From Streptomyces griseofuscus (GTDB lineage Bacteria > Actinomycetota > Actinomycetes > Streptomycetales > Streptomycetaceae), in contig NZ_CP051006.1 of assembly GCF_014673495.1 (NCBI RefSeq), positions 5,146,001 to 5,210,000 on the forward strand: a stretch of DNA of 64,000 nucleotides, written 5' to 3'. The notes under the pieces were generated by a model that saw only the letters and a program-made list of their open reading frames with translations, ran no database searches and was not told where the DNA came from. The position numbers were made by a program, and so were the translations under genes. Below are positions 29,661-37,917 of this stretch, in pieces (positions within the stretch are counted from its first letter, which is position 1; the number at the start of each line of letters is the position of its first letter).

Positions 29661-29972
29661 GTGGTTGATACGACACCCCTGACCCAAGCAGTGGATCACT
29701 TCGCCGACCGGCTGCGTGCCGCGCCGCAGAGCAGGCTTCAGCGCAGCGCCGCCGGGGCCGCGCTGGAACTGGCCCGGGAGTTGGCCCGCCGGGCACAGGC
29801 GGTGGAGGAGCCGGGCACCGAGCCGCGGGAGATGCCGGACGCGGGGATGTTCGCGGTGGCCGATCAGATCGTGGTGGCCGCGCACGACTTGGCGCTGGTG
29901 CTGAAGAACGACGACGAGGTCGGCGAGGCGGTACGGCTGGTCGAGGAGGCGCGGGGGCGGGCGGGGGTTTGA
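29661..29972 (+). CDS. hypothetical helical protein
   Basis: A 103-residue protein from GTG 29661 (VVDTTPLTQAVDHFADRLRAAPQSRLQRSAAGAALELARELARRAQAVEE...MFAVADQIVVAAHDLALVLKNDDEVGEAVRLVEEARGR). Two helical halves, Ala/Leu/Glu rich, no cysteines or membrane helix. Widespread conserved hypothetical of Streptomyces by pattern; no role known. Divergent from the DUF4287 gene with about 100 bases between the starts. Confidence 0.6.
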   Translation: MVDTTPLTQAVDHFADRLRAAPQSRLQRSAAGAALELARELARRAQAVEEPGTEPREMPDAGMFAVADQIVVAAHDLALVLKNDDEVGEAVRLVEEARGRAGV

Positions 29973-30037
29973 GCGCGCCGCCCGGGTTTCGAACGGGATC
30001 GGGGGCCAAGGCGCCGTGAGCCGGCGCCGCCGTCCCG

Positions 30038-30817
30038 CTACAGGGACGCGATGACGCGGTCCGCCAGGATGTAGATCATGTCCTTGCCGCAGGTGAAGGT
30101 GAGCGTGTAGGCGCCGGAGACACCCGAACCGCCCAGCAGATAGGGGGCCTCGCCCGCCTCCACGGCCCGCGCGAGGCGCTCGGCCGTCTCCCGGTGACCC
30201 GGCGTCATGCACAGCGTGGTGCCGTCGGCGAAGACATAGACGTCCAGGGTGCCGAGCGGACCGGGGCGCACATCGGCCAGCTCCACGCGCTCGTCGGCCA
30301 GATGCTCCAGCGTGGTGGCCGTGCGCTCATGGTCGCCCGCGGCCGACTGGGCCGGGACGAAGTCCGGGTGGGAGGGGTGCCGGCGGCGGGCCGCGGCCAG
30401 CTCCGGGGACTCCCCGGCGAACTCGTCGGTGTCGGCGGCGGACTCCGCCACCGGCTCCAGGCCCGCGAAGTCGGACTGCCGCGGCAGGAAGGGCTCATGG
30501 TCGGGCAGGCCGAGCACCGAGGGCGCGTCGGAGGCGTCCCGGGCCTCCTGCGCGGCCCAGAAGGCGCGTGCCTCGGCGAGTTCCCGCTCCCGCTCCTCGG
30601 CGAGCGCCTCGGCCACGGCCGCGCGTATCCGCTCGGTGTCGGCGTGGGTGCGGGCGTGCGGCAGCAGCGCTTGCGTCGCCGCGGACTGGTTCTCCGCGAG
30701 CTGTGCCTGAAGCTCCGTGAGCTGACGGCGCAGCTTCAGCACGGTGCGCAGGACGGCGACGCCCACGGCGCCCGTGGCGGCCGTGGTGAGCAGCAGGGCG
30801 ATCGGCATGGCGCTCAC
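30038..30817 (-). CDS. membrane-anchored protein with coiled coil
   Basis: A 259-residue protein. N-terminal helix (AMPIALLLTTAATGAVGVAVLRTVLKLRRQLTEL) is a membrane anchor running into a charged coiled coil (QLAENQSAATQALL...ERIRAAVAEALAEERERELAEARAFWAAQEA, about 35-95). A central acidic/Pro segment follows, then a small C-terminal beta domain (LGTLDVYVFADGTTLCMTPGHRETAERLARAVEAGEAPYLLGGSGVSGAYTLTFTCGKDMIYILADRVIAS). Conserved in Streptomyces next to the thiolase gene; function unknown. Confidence 0.65.
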   Translation of the reverse strand: MSAMPIALLLTTAATGAVGVAVLRTVLKLRRQLTELQAQLAENQSAATQALLPHARTHADTERIRAAVAEALAEERERELAEARAFWAAQEARDASDAPSVLGLPDHEPFLPRQSDFAGLEPVAESAADTDEFAGESPELAAARRRHPSHPDFVPAQSAAGDHERTATTLEHLADERVELADVRPGPLGTLDVYVFADGTTLCMTPGHRETAERLARAVEAGEAPYLLGGSGVSGAYTLTFTCGKDMIYILADRVIASL

Positions 30818-31123
30818 TGACGTACTCCCAGGTTCAAAGTCGACCCCCGACTTCCTACATCAGCTTGAAGGGCGGACTACCCAGCTGTCAGTGCGTAACG
30901 TCACGAAACGGACAGTTCTTTGGTCTCGCGATCACTTGCGGCGGTCTGCCGTCCGGTGCTGACCTGCGCCGATGCCCGAGTGGGGGAGATAGGTCACATC
31001 CTGGGGGAGATTGGATCACAGAAAGGCCCAGAACCCGGTGGTTTTGCGGGTTCTGGGCCGATCCCTGACGTAAAGTGCGCGATTCGCTACGGACGGTTGG
31101 TCAGCCGGTGCGGGCGGACCGGA
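30818..31123. other. intergenic region with terminator
   Basis: A 306-base gap between two - strand genes. It holds the terminator at 31025-31059 for the thiolase transcript and, nearer 30818, the promoter area of the membrane protein; no clear -35/-10 pair is seen. Confidence 0.5.
31025..31059 (-). terminator. terminator of the thiolase gene
   Basis: GGCCCAGAACCCG (31025-31037) pairs with CGGGTTCTGGGCC (31047-31059), 13 bp, loop GTGGTTTTG. On the - strand it is followed by TTTCTG, a weak T tract. Confidence 0.8.
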
Positions 31124-32344
31124 TCAGCTGAGGCGCTCGATGACCATCGCCATGCCCTGGCCGCCGCCGACGCACATTGTCTCCAGGCCGAACTGCTTGT
31201 CGTGCCACTGGAGGGAGTTGATCAGGGTGCCGGTGATCCGGGCGCCGGTCATGCCGAAGGGGTGGCCGACGGCGATCGCGCCGCCGTTGACGTTCACCTT
31301 GTCGAGGTCGAAGCCCAGCTCGCGGTAGGAGGGGATCACCTGGGCGGCGAAGGCCTCGTTGATCTCGACCAGGTCGATGTCGTCCGAGGTCAGACCGGCC
31401 CGGCGCAGCGCCTGCTTGCTGGCCTCGACCGGGCCGAGGCCCATGATCTCGGGGGAGAGGGCGGAGACGCCGGTGGAGACGATGCGGGCGAGCGGGGTCA
31501 GGCCCAGCTCGCGGGCCTTGGTGTCGCTCATGACGACCAGGGCGGCGGCGCCGTCGTTGAGCGGGCAGCAGTTGCCGGCCGTGATCAGGCCGTCGGGGCG
31601 GAAGACCGGCTTCAGGCCGGAGACGCCCTCCAGGGTGACGCCGGCGCGCGGCCCGTCGTCCTTGCTGACGACGGTGCCGTCGGGCAGCGTGACCGGGGTG
31701 ATCTCGCGCTCCCAGAAGCCCGCCGCGATGGCCTGCTCGGCGAGGTTCTGCGAGCGGACGCCGAACTCGTCCATCTCCTGGCGGGTGATGCCCTTCCAGC
31801 GGGCCAGGTTCTCGGCGGTCTGGCCCATCGCGATGTACGCGTCCGGGACAAGACCGTCCTCGCGCGGGTCGTGCCAGCTGGTGCCCTCCTGCCGCGCGAC
31901 GGCCTCGGTGCGGGCCTCGGCCTCGGCGAAGAACGGGTTGTGGCTGTCCGGGAAGCTGTCGGAGCTGCCCTTGGCGAAGCGCGAGACCGTCTCGACACCG
32001 GCCGAGATGAAGACATCGCCCTCGCCGGCCTTGATGGCGTGCAGGGCCATCCGGGAGGTCTGGAGCGAGGAGGAGCAGTAGCGGGTGATGGTGCAGCCGG
32101 GCAGGTGGTCCATGCCCATCTGCACGGCGACGATCCGGCCGAGGTTGTTGCCCTGCTCGCCGCCGGGCAGGCCGCAGCCGAGCATCAGGTCGTCGATGTC
32201 CGTCGGGTCCAGCTCGGGCACCTTGGCGAGCGCGGCCTGGATGATCGTGGCGGCGAGGTCGTCGGCGCGCAGATCCTTGAGCGACCCCTTGCCGGCGCGG
32301 CCGATGGGGGAGCGGGCGGTCGAGACGATCACGGCTTCGGGCAT
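31124..32344 (-). CDS. acetyl-CoA acetyltransferase (thiolase)
   Basis: A 406-residue degradative-type thiolase that joins or splits acetyl-CoA units. Nucleophile Cys 90 in TRYCSSSLQT, GGAIAVGHPFGMTGAR (catalytic His) and CVGGGQGMAMV (second Cys at about 391) are all present. Usual family length about 390-410. ATG at 32344. Single gene with its own terminator. Physiological direction (fatty acid breakdown or biosynthetic priming) cannot be told. Confidence 0.94.
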   Translation of the reverse strand: MPEAVIVSTARSPIGRAGKGSLKDLRADDLAATIIQAALAKVPELDPTDIDDLMLGCGLPGGEQGNNLGRIVAVQMGMDHLPGCTITRYCSSSLQTSRMALHAIKAGEGDVFISAGVETVSRFAKGSSDSFPDSHNPFFAEAEARTEAVARQEGTSWHDPREDGLVPDAYIAMGQTAENLARWKGITRQEMDEFGVRSQNLAEQAIAAGFWEREITPVTLPDGTVVSKDDGPRAGVTLEGVSGLKPVFRPDGLITAGNCCPLNDGAAALVVMSDTKARELGLTPLARIVSTGVSALSPEIMGLGPVEASKQALRRAGLTSDDIDLVEINEAFAAQVIPSYRELGFDLDKVNVNGGAIAVGHPFGMTGARITGTLINSLQWHDKQFGLETMCVGGGQGMAMVIERLS

Positions 32345-32497
32345 CGGGGCTCCAGATGAACGGGGTGTTGTGCAGGGCCGGTCTGGAAGTTACCCGGCCG
32401 TAGTTGACAGGTCATCGGTGTGGGGGTGTGACTCTGACCGCAGTTTCTAAGCGCTTGCTTGGCCACGGATGCCGTGAGCGCTCCCGGCCAGGTGCCG

Positions 32498-33517
32498 TCA
32501 GGGGGACGGCGTCGCCGCCTCGGGCTCCGGGACCCGGCGGCGATGGCGCCGCTTGAGCAGCGCCCAGGGGCCGCGCGGCCCCGTCGGCATCGCGGCCGTG
32601 ACCTCCGTACCGGCCTCCGACGCGGCCTCGGCCGCCGCCCGGGCCACCGGCATGAACCCCTCGCGCCGGGTCAGGTCCGGCCGGTCCTCCTCCGCCGGCC
32701 ACAGGCCCAGCGCCGCGCACACCGTGGGCAGCACGGCCATCGCCGCCGTGGCGTAGCCCTCGGCCGAGGGGTGGTAGTTGTCCGGGCCGAACAGCTCCCG
32801 GGGATTGGCCGCGAACTCGGGGCCCAGCAGATCGCCCAGCGAGACCGTGCGCCCGCCCTGCTCAACCACCCCGATCGTCTGCGCCGCCGCCAGCTGCCGC
32901 GAGGCCCGCCGCGCCAGCCAGCGCAGCGGCTGCTGCACCGGCTCGATGGTGCCGAGGTCGGGACAGGTGCCGACCACCACCTCCGCGCCGGCCGTGCGCA
33001 GCCGCCGTACGGCCGCCGACAGATGCCGTACCGAACGCGTCGGCGGCATCCGGTGCGTCACATCGTTCGCGCCGATCATGATCACGCAGATGTCCGGGGC
33101 GGGCGGCCCGGCCGACAGCACCAGCGCGACCTGGCGGTCCAGATCGTCGGACTGCGCCCCGGTCAGCGCCACGTTCCGCAGCTCCACGGGGCGTTCCGCG
33201 ACCGCCGCGAGTCCGGAGGCCAGCAGCGCGCCCGGCGTCTGCCCCGACCGGTGCACGCCCTGCCCCGCGGCCGTGGAGTCGCCGAGCATCACCAGGCGCA
33301 GCGGCGGCTCGCCGGGTACGTCGTACACCCGGCCGTACGTCCCCTCCGCGCCCGGTACCCGCTCGCCGGTGCCGTTGCCCACATGGCGGCGGGCCAGCCG
33401 CACCTCCGCGAGCAGCAGTCCGACCGCGGCCGCTCCGACCAGCCCGGCCCCGCCCCCGCCGTACGCCGCCCCGGCCGCGATCCGCCGGGCCACCCGCGCC
33501 CTCGACATGTTCGTCAT
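32498..33517 (-). CDS. SGNH/GDSL-type hydrolase with N-terminal anchor
   Basis: A 339-residue protein from ATG 33517 (AGGAGG 12 bases upstream). A basic N-terminus and a Gly/Ala-rich hydrophobic helix (AYGGGGAGLVGAAAVGLLLAE, about 19-39) form a signal anchor. The SGNH fold shows GDSTAAG (nucleophile Ser 81), GxQSDDLDRQV block, GANDV (Asn block III) and PDNYHPS (Asp-x-x-His block V). Likely an ester hydrolase acting outside the membrane. The C-terminal 60 residues are polar with a basic KRRHRRR tract. Substrate unknown. Confidence 0.88.
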   Translation of the reverse strand: MTNMSRARVARRIAAGAAYGGGGAGLVGAAAVGLLLAEVRLARRHVGNGTGERVPGAEGTYGRVYDVPGEPPLRLVMLGDSTAAGQGVHRSGQTPGALLASGLAAVAERPVELRNVALTGAQSDDLDRQVALVLSAGPPAPDICVIMIGANDVTHRMPPTRSVRHLSAAVRRLRTAGAEVVVGTCPDLGTIEPVQQPLRWLARRASRQLAAAQTIGVVEQGGRTVSLGDLLGPEFAANPRELFGPDNYHPSAEGYATAAMAVLPTVCAALGLWPAEEDRPDLTRREGFMPVARAAAEAASEAGTEVTAAMPTGPRGPWALLKRRHRRRVPEPEAATPSP

Positions 33518-33674
33518 GCGTCGCCGCCACCTCCTCGTAGCCGTACACCCACTCCTTGCCCCGTACAGGGCGTGCGTCAATCTCGACGGGGAGTGAACGA
33601 CCGCCCGAGCCGTGCCGGTGGCCGTAGGCTGACGGCACCACTACGACCACTTTTTGCAGCGACCGGAGACAACG

Positions 33675-35066
33675 GTGCGATTCCACGACTCGATGATCAG
33701 CCTCGTCGGCGACACCCCGCTGGTGAAGCTCAACAACGTGACCAAGGGCATCCAGGCGACCGTCCTGGCCAAGGTGGAGTACTTCAACCCGGGCGGTTCC
33801 GTGAAGGACCGCATCGCCCTGCGCATGATCGAGGCCGCTGAGGAGAGCGGGGAGCTCAAGCCCGGCGGCACCATCGTGGAGCCCACCAGCGGCAACACCG
33901 GTGTGGGTCTGGCGATCGTGGCCCAGCAGAAGGGCTACAAGTGCATTTTCGTATGCCCTGACAAGGTGAGCACCGACAAGATCAACGTGCTGCGTGCCTA
34001 CGGCGCCGAGGTCGTCGTCTGCCCGACCGCCGTGGACCCCGAGCACCCGGACTCGTACTACAACGTCTCCGACCGCCTGGTGCGCGAGACCCCCGGCGCC
34101 TGGAAGCCCGACCAGTACTCCAACCCGAACAACCCGCTGTCGCACTACCACTCCACCGGCCCGGAGCTGTGGGACCAGACCGAGGGGAAGATCACCCACT
34201 TCGTGGCGGGCGTCGGCACCGGCGGCACCATCTCCGGCACCGGCCGCTATCTGAAGGACGCCAGCGACGGCAAGGTCCAGGTCATCGGCGCCGACCCGGA
34301 GGGCTCCGTCTACTCGGGCGGCTCCGGGCGCCCGTACCTGATCGAGGGCGTCGGTGAGGACTTCTGGCCGACCGCCTACGACCGCACCGTCGCCGACGAG
34401 ATCGTGGCCGTGTCCGACAAGGACGCCTTCCAGATGACCCGCCGCCTCGCCAAGGAGGAGGGCCTGCTGGTGGGCGGCTCCTGCGGCATGGCCGTGGTCG
34501 CCGCGCTGCGCGTCGCCGAGCGGCTCGGCCCGGACGACGTCGTCGTGGTGCTGCTCCCGGACAGCGGCCGCGGCTACCTCTCGAAGATCTTCAACGACGA
34601 GTGGATGGCCGACTACGGCTTCCTGGAGGACGAGGGCCCGAGCGCCCGCGTCGCCGACGTCCTGAAGGACAAGGCGGGCGCGACCATCCCCTCCCTGGTG
34701 CACATGCACCCGGAGGAGACCGTCGGCCAGGCCATCGAGGTGCTGCGCGAGTACGGCGTCTCGCAGATGCCCGTCGTCAAGCCGGGCGCGGGTCACCCGG
34801 ACGTGATGGCCGCGGAGGTCGTCGGCTCGGTCGTGGAGCGCGAGCTGCTCGACGCCCTGTTCTCCCAGCGCGCCTCCCTGGAGGACCCGCTGGAGAAGCA
34901 CATGTCCGCTCCGCTGCCGCAGGTCGGTTCCGGTGAGCCGGTCGGCGACCTGATGCAGGTGCTCGGCACGGCGGACGCGGCGATCGTCCTGGTCGAGGGC
35001 AAGCCCAAGGGCGTCGTCAGCCGCCAGGACCTGCTGTCCTTCCTGGCCAAGGGCGGCACCAAGTAG
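33675..35066 (+). CDS. cystathionine beta-synthase
   Basis: A 463-residue PLP enzyme that condenses serine with homocysteine (transsulfuration); GTG 33675 with GGAG seven bases upstream. PLP lysine K44 in NPGGSVKDRI, asparagine loop EPTSGNTGVGLA, phosphate loop GVGTGGTISGTG. After about residue 335 come two CBS domains (TIPSLVHMHPEETVGQAIEVLREYGVSQMPVV; PLPQVGSGEPVGDLMQVLGTADAAIVLVEGKPKGVVSRQDLLSFL), as usual in this enzyme. No heme-binding N-terminal extension. O-acetylserine as the substrate is possible. Confidence 0.95.
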   Translation: MRFHDSMISLVGDTPLVKLNNVTKGIQATVLAKVEYFNPGGSVKDRIALRMIEAAEESGELKPGGTIVEPTSGNTGVGLAIVAQQKGYKCIFVCPDKVSTDKINVLRAYGAEVVVCPTAVDPEHPDSYYNVSDRLVRETPGAWKPDQYSNPNNPLSHYHSTGPELWDQTEGKITHFVAGVGTGGTISGTGRYLKDASDGKVQVIGADPEGSVYSGGSGRPYLIEGVGEDFWPTAYDRTVADEIVAVSDKDAFQMTRRLAKEEGLLVGGSCGMAVVAALRVAERLGPDDVVVVLLPDSGRGYLSKIFNDEWMADYGFLEDEGPSARVADVLKDKAGATIPSLVHMHPEETVGQAIEVLREYGVSQMPVVKPGAGHPDVMAAEVVGSVVERELLDALFSQRASLEDPLEKHMSAPLPQVGSGEPVGDLMQVLGTADAAIVLVEGKPKGVVSRQDLLSFLAKGGTK

Positions 35067-35076
35067 TCCCAACGAC

Positions 35077-35108
35077 ACGGGCCCCTTCCCGGCTGGGAGG
35101 GGGCCCGT
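35077..35108 (+). terminator. terminator of the cystathionine beta-synthase gene
   Basis: ACGGGCCCC (35077-35085) pairs with GGGGCCCGT (35100-35108), followed by TCTGGTG. It can also act for the convergent DUF397 gene. Confidence 0.8.
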
Positions 35109-35126
35109 TCTGGTGTCCGGGTGCGT

Positions 35127-35315
35127 TCAGGCGCTCTGGTGAGAGGCGAACTGGACGAACGTGGACCAGGAATCGGTGCCAAAAGTGAGGGTACCGGCGT
35201 CACGGTCCTTAGTGTCGCGTACGGGGACGGTGCCGGGGACGTTGGTGGCGACTTCCACGCAGTTGCCGCCGTTGTCGCTGTAGGAGGACGTGAACCAGCG
35301 GGGGAAGTCCGTCAC
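35127..35315 (-). CDS. DUF397 protein, second copy
   Basis: A 62-residue protein; GTG 35315, which overlaps the stop of the other copy (GTGA), with AGGAGG upstream. TDFPRWFTSSYSDNGGNCVEVATNVPGTVPVRDTKDRDAGTLTFGTDSWSTFVQFASH is a complete DUF397 module (WxxSSYSxxxGxCVEVA, VRDSK). In S. coelicolor the HTH/DUF397 pair Scr1/Scr2 behaves as a toxin-antitoxin-like regulatory pair. Nearly identical to the upstream copy, so recent duplication is likely. Confidence 0.9.
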   Translation of the reverse strand: MTDFPRWFTSSYSDNGGNCVEVATNVPGTVPVRDTKDRDAGTLTFGTDSWSTFVQFASHQSA

Positions 35316-35506
35316 AGGGTGTCCTCCTGGGAGGCGAACTGGACGAAGGCGGACCAGGAGTTGGTGCTGAAGGTGAGGGTGCCGGCGTCGCGGTCCTTGG
35401 TGTCGCGTACGGGCACGATGCCGGGGACGTTGGCGGCGACCTCCACGCAGGCGCCGCCGTTGTTGCTGTAGGAGGACGTGAACCAGCGGGGGAAGTCGGT
35501 CGTCAC
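35312..35506 (-). CDS. DUF397 protein, first copy
   Basis: A 64-residue DUF397 protein, GTG 35506 overlapping the regulator stop (GTGA). TTDFPRWFTSSYSNNGGACVEVAANVPGIVPVRDTKDRDAGTLTFSTNSWSAFVQFASQ. Differs from its neighbour at roughly ten positions over the shared 58. Forms the middle of a three-cistron operon with the XRE regulator. Confidence 0.9.
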   Translation of the reverse strand: MTTDFPRWFTSSYSNNGGACVEVAANVPGIVPVRDTKDRDAGTLTFSTNSWSAFVQFASQEDTL

Positions 35507-36339
35507 GGGGTGCCCTTTCGTACCTCATGGATCATGGCCACCGATGCCGCCTGGGGCAGAGCTTCGGCCTGCAACTGATGGTAGGCCGATAACAGGGGGA
35601 GTACGGCTGTCGTTTCGCGATCCACGTGTCCTCGCAATTGGGACTCCGCGTATGCGACCACGGACAGGTCCGGCATCGTCAGCAGGTACATAGGGAGGTC
35701 AAACGTACGACGCTCCCCTATGTCGTACGGAGCGACTTGGAGCACAGTGTTCGGTAGTTCGGCGAACTGTGCCAGCCGGTCGAGCTGAGCGCTCATGACT
35801 TTGGAGCCGCCTACCAGTCTGCGAACGCAGCTCTCGTCCATCACCACGAGGATCATGGGCGGCCGGGGTCGCTCCAGGGCGGCCTGCCGCTCCGCGAGGA
35901 ACGCAACGCGCTCATCGGCCTGTTCGGGTGTGATGGCGCCTCGCCGCACCGCGCTGTTCGCCAGCACCCGCGCGTACTCCGGCGTCTGGAGCAGTCCAGG
36001 GACGATCCCGATCTCGTACAGCCGGATCTCCGCCGCCCGCCCCTCGTACTTGATGTACTCCGGGAAGCCCTCCAGCAGGTTGCCGTGCTTGATCTCGCGG
36101 TACTCGCGCTCGAACGACTCCGCCGTGTCCGCGATGCCGAACGCCCAGTCAGCACTACGCGAAAAGCGGAGGGTTGGAGGCTTCCGACCAGTTTCGATGG
36201 CCGAGATATGCACGCTGGAATATTCCGTGAGGGTGGCCAGATCCTCCTGGGTCCAGCCGCGTGTCTCGCGCTTGCTGCGCATACGCGCCCCGAAGGCCGC
36301 CTGAGGCGAGGCGTCGGGGTTCAACTCCTTGCGGTTCAA
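35503..36339 (-). CDS. XRE-family regulator with DUF5753 (Scr1-type)
   Basis: A 278-residue protein. The TTG at 36339 (NRKELNPDASPQAAFGARMRSKRETRGWTQEDLA) is chosen because it matches family starts; the open frame to 36615 lacks protein character. Helix-turn-helix at about 13-70 (GWTQEDLATLTEYSSVHISAIETGRKPPTLR), then the DUF5753 domain (EFPEYIKYEGRAAEIRLYEIGIVPGLLQTPEYARVL ... LPNTVLQVAPYDIG ... LPMYLLTMPD). This family, now called Scr1-type antitoxin-like regulators, pairs with DUF397 genes as here. DNA-binding control of its own operon is usual. Confidence 0.9.
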   Translation of the reverse strand: MNRKELNPDASPQAAFGARMRSKRETRGWTQEDLATLTEYSSVHISAIETGRKPPTLRFSRSADWAFGIADTAESFEREYREIKHGNLLEGFPEYIKYEGRAAEIRLYEIGIVPGLLQTPEYARVLANSAVRRGAITPEQADERVAFLAERQAALERPRPPMILVVMDESCVRRLVGGSKVMSAQLDRLAQFAELPNTVLQVAPYDIGERRTFDLPMYLLTMPDLSVVAYAESQLRGHVDRETTAVLPLLSAYHQLQAEALPQAASVAMIHEVRKGTP

Positions 36340-36460
36340 GAGTCGTTCGACGTCCTTCCGTTCCAGCCTGACCAGTTGAAGGGGTTTCCACTGTAGGTCA
36401 CTCTGAAGGCGCTCGGTAGCGACTCCGCTACACAGAGGAGTGGTTGAGAAAGGCTGGGCG

Positions 36461-36919
36461 ATGCACCCCCACACCAGCACGGCCATCGAGGTCGCGGAGA
36501 TCACCAACTCTCTGGCTGCGGTTTTGAACGACGCGGCCATCAAACTCCCCCAGTTCCACGCACGGTTGGCGCCGAACGAGGGCCGGGATTTCGTCATCCG
36601 ACTGGGTGACTGCAACGTACGGCAGGGACGTGCCCTGCTCTACCTGCTGCTCGACGGACTGCTCCTGCGGCAGCGCTACCCCTCCGAGTTGCCGACGTGC
36701 GCTCCGGTGAGATCCGCGGAGTGCGGGCTGCGGCCGGACGACATGACGGCCCGGCTGAAGTGCGCCTTCAGTCAGGCCGGTTGGCTGGTCGACGTGGACG
36801 TCGTCCAGACGGCCTCGGGGCCCCGCCTCGCCTTCCGCAACGGTCTGCGGCTGGACCACGTGGAGGAGCTGATTCTGACGGTGGAGGCCGGCGTCAGGGC
36901 CAGGGTGATCAAGGTTTGA
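36461..36919 (+). CDS. hypothetical Streptomyces protein
   Basis: A 152-residue protein from ATG 36461 (GAAAGG upstream; an earlier GTG at 36440 is less well placed). Helical N-terminus (STAIEVAEITNSLAAVLNDAAIKLPQFHARLAPNEGRDFVIRLGDC), LLYLLLDGLLLRQRYPSEL and a strand-rich end with RLAFRNGLRLDHVEELILTVE. Divergent from the XRE gene, with which this gene type is often paired in Streptomyces. Function unknown. Confidence 0.6.
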   Translation: MHPHTSTAIEVAEITNSLAAVLNDAAIKLPQFHARLAPNEGRDFVIRLGDCNVRQGRALLYLLLDGLLLRQRYPSELPTCAPVRSAECGLRPDDMTARLKCAFSQAGWLVDVDVVQTASGPRLAFRNGLRLDHVEELILTVEAGVRARVIKV

Positions 36920-37068
36920 TGACCCTCGCCGTGTACCGGGTGGACCGCCAGGGGAACCGGCACGTGGTGCGGAAGGCGCACGAGGTGACCCCCCTCAAGC
37001 GGCCCGAGTTCTCCAGCGCCTGGCCGCCGTGCCGATGCCTGCGGCACCGCGACAGCAACCGCCCGTGA
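36919..37068 (+). CDS. tiny basic hypothetical protein
   Basis: A 49-residue ORF, ATG overlapping the previous TGA (TGATG). Sequence MTLAVYRVDRQGNRHVVRKAHEVTPLKRPEFSSAWPPCRCLRHRDSNRP: a short beta-hairpin-like start and basic end with two cysteines. Its stop overlaps the next start (GTGA), and coupling to both sides is the support. Confidence 0.5.
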   Translation: MTLAVYRVDRQGNRHVVRKAHEVTPLKRPEFSSAWPPCRCLRHRDSNRP

Positions 37069-37253
37069 GGGCCCGGCCTTTGACACGGGGCCTCTGCCTC
37101 CTGTGCCGCCACACCAAGTACGTCTTCTGGATCGGTCCGGTCGAGCACGACGGGCAGCGCGCGCCGGCCTACGCCTGCGAGGACTGCTGCGCGTTCGTAC
37201 GGACCTACATCCACCAGTGCAACCAGCGGTGGGACCAGCGTCCCGCCACCTGA
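37065..37253 (+). CDS. small zinc-ribbon protein
   Basis: A 62-residue protein from a GTG overlapping the stop before (GTGA); a GTG/ATG further upstream (37029, 37035) would add 10-12 residues. Contains LCLLCRHTKYVFWIGPVEHDGQRAPAYACEDCC: CxxC knuckles 28 residues apart. Same pattern (W-I/V-GP, DGQxAP, C-x-x-C-C) as the N-terminal part of the protein at 20568 in the prophage accessory region, so they are paralogues of one mobile family. Confidence 0.7.
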   Translation: MRARPLTRGLCLLCRHTKYVFWIGPVEHDGQRAPAYACEDCCAFVRTYIHQCNQRWDQRPAT

Positions 37254-37288
37254 CCGACCTTCACCGCAACCGCGCCCGGGAGCCCACG

Positions 37289-37666
37289 ATGTTCCGATGC
37301 AAGGCCACGACCGCCCTGGACGACGCCGTCCTCGCCCTCGCGATGCGGATTCCGTCTCCGCGAGCGGACATCGACTGGGCGGCGTCCCGCTCGCTGCGGT
37401 GCCTGCTCGAAGACGTTCCGCACGACCACCACGCGGCGTTCCTCCGCACCGGCGCGAGCGCGGCCCCGGACTCCGATGTCTTCGTGTGCTGGCGCGACGG
37501 GGCGGCCGAGCAGTGGTTCGAGGACATCGAGTGCTGCATGAACAGGCCGACCCCGCTGGCCCCGGGCTGCACCCTCTTCACGGGACACCCCGGCCGGTGC
37601 GACTGGCAGTACGCCGACCCCGAGGACACGGTCATCCAGGAGGCCGCCGAGCGCCTCACCCTGTGA
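37289..37666 (+). CDS. hypothetical protein
   Basis: A 125-residue protein, ATG with GGGAG six bases upstream. FRCKATTALDDAVLALAMRIPSPRADIDWAASRSLRCLLEDVPHDHHAAFLRTGASAAPDSDVFVCWRDGAAEQWFEDIECCMNRP: helical, with cysteines but not in tight zinc pairs. Fourth gene of a run of small genes following the XRE/DUF397 unit. No family recognised. Confidence 0.5.
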   Translation: MFRCKATTALDDAVLALAMRIPSPRADIDWAASRSLRCLLEDVPHDHHAAFLRTGASAAPDSDVFVCWRDGAAEQWFEDIECCMNRPTPLAPGCTLFTGHPGRCDWQYADPEDTVIQEAAERLTL

Positions 37667-37675
37667 GGCGGCCAC

Positions 37676-37705
37676 AGATGCCGATGCCGATGCCGATGCC
37701 GACGC
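37676..37705 (+). repeat. CCGATG hexamer repeat at a gene start
   Basis: Five successive ATG/ACG-containing hexamers (ATGCCG, four exact then one ACGCCG) at the start of the next gene encode MPMPMPMPTP. Copy number changes would add or remove Met-Pro pairs in frame without breaking the gene and would change the distance between ribosome binding site and a given ATG. Confidence 0.7.
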
Positions 37706-37917
37706 CGCCTTCATGCCCCGCCTGCCCGGACTCGCGGCCGCTGTGGAAGGACGTCACCCAGATCACTGAGCGCATGCCGGACAACTGGTTCTGGTACTGC
37801 GCGAACTGCGAGCGGCTCTGGCGCCCCAGCGCGGAGCACAAGGAGGTGTTCACCCATGGGCCACCAGGAGGATCAAGCGGTTCCGTGCGGCGCGACCCCC
37901 GGATGCCCCGGGACTAA
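37678..37917 (+). CDS. small zinc-ribbon protein with Met-Pro repeat start
   Basis: A 79-residue protein; several in-frame ATGs (37678, 37684, 37690, 37696) could all be starts. CPACPDSRPLWKDVTQITERMPDNWFWYCANCERLWRPS shows two CxxC pairs with 25 residues between: a ribbon. C-terminal part overlaps a further small gene and is poorly constrained, rich in Gly/Arg. Confidence 0.55.
   Translation: MPMPMPMPTPPSCPACPDSRPLWKDVTQITERMPDNWFWYCANCERLWRPSAEHKEVFTHGPPGGSSGSVRRDPRMPRD

Noticed and set aside
30920..32359. Long + strand frame opposite the thiolase gene
   Set aside because: It is a complementary shadow of a confidently recognised thiolase; the sequence has a highly skewed Gly/Ala/Arg/Asp content without domains.
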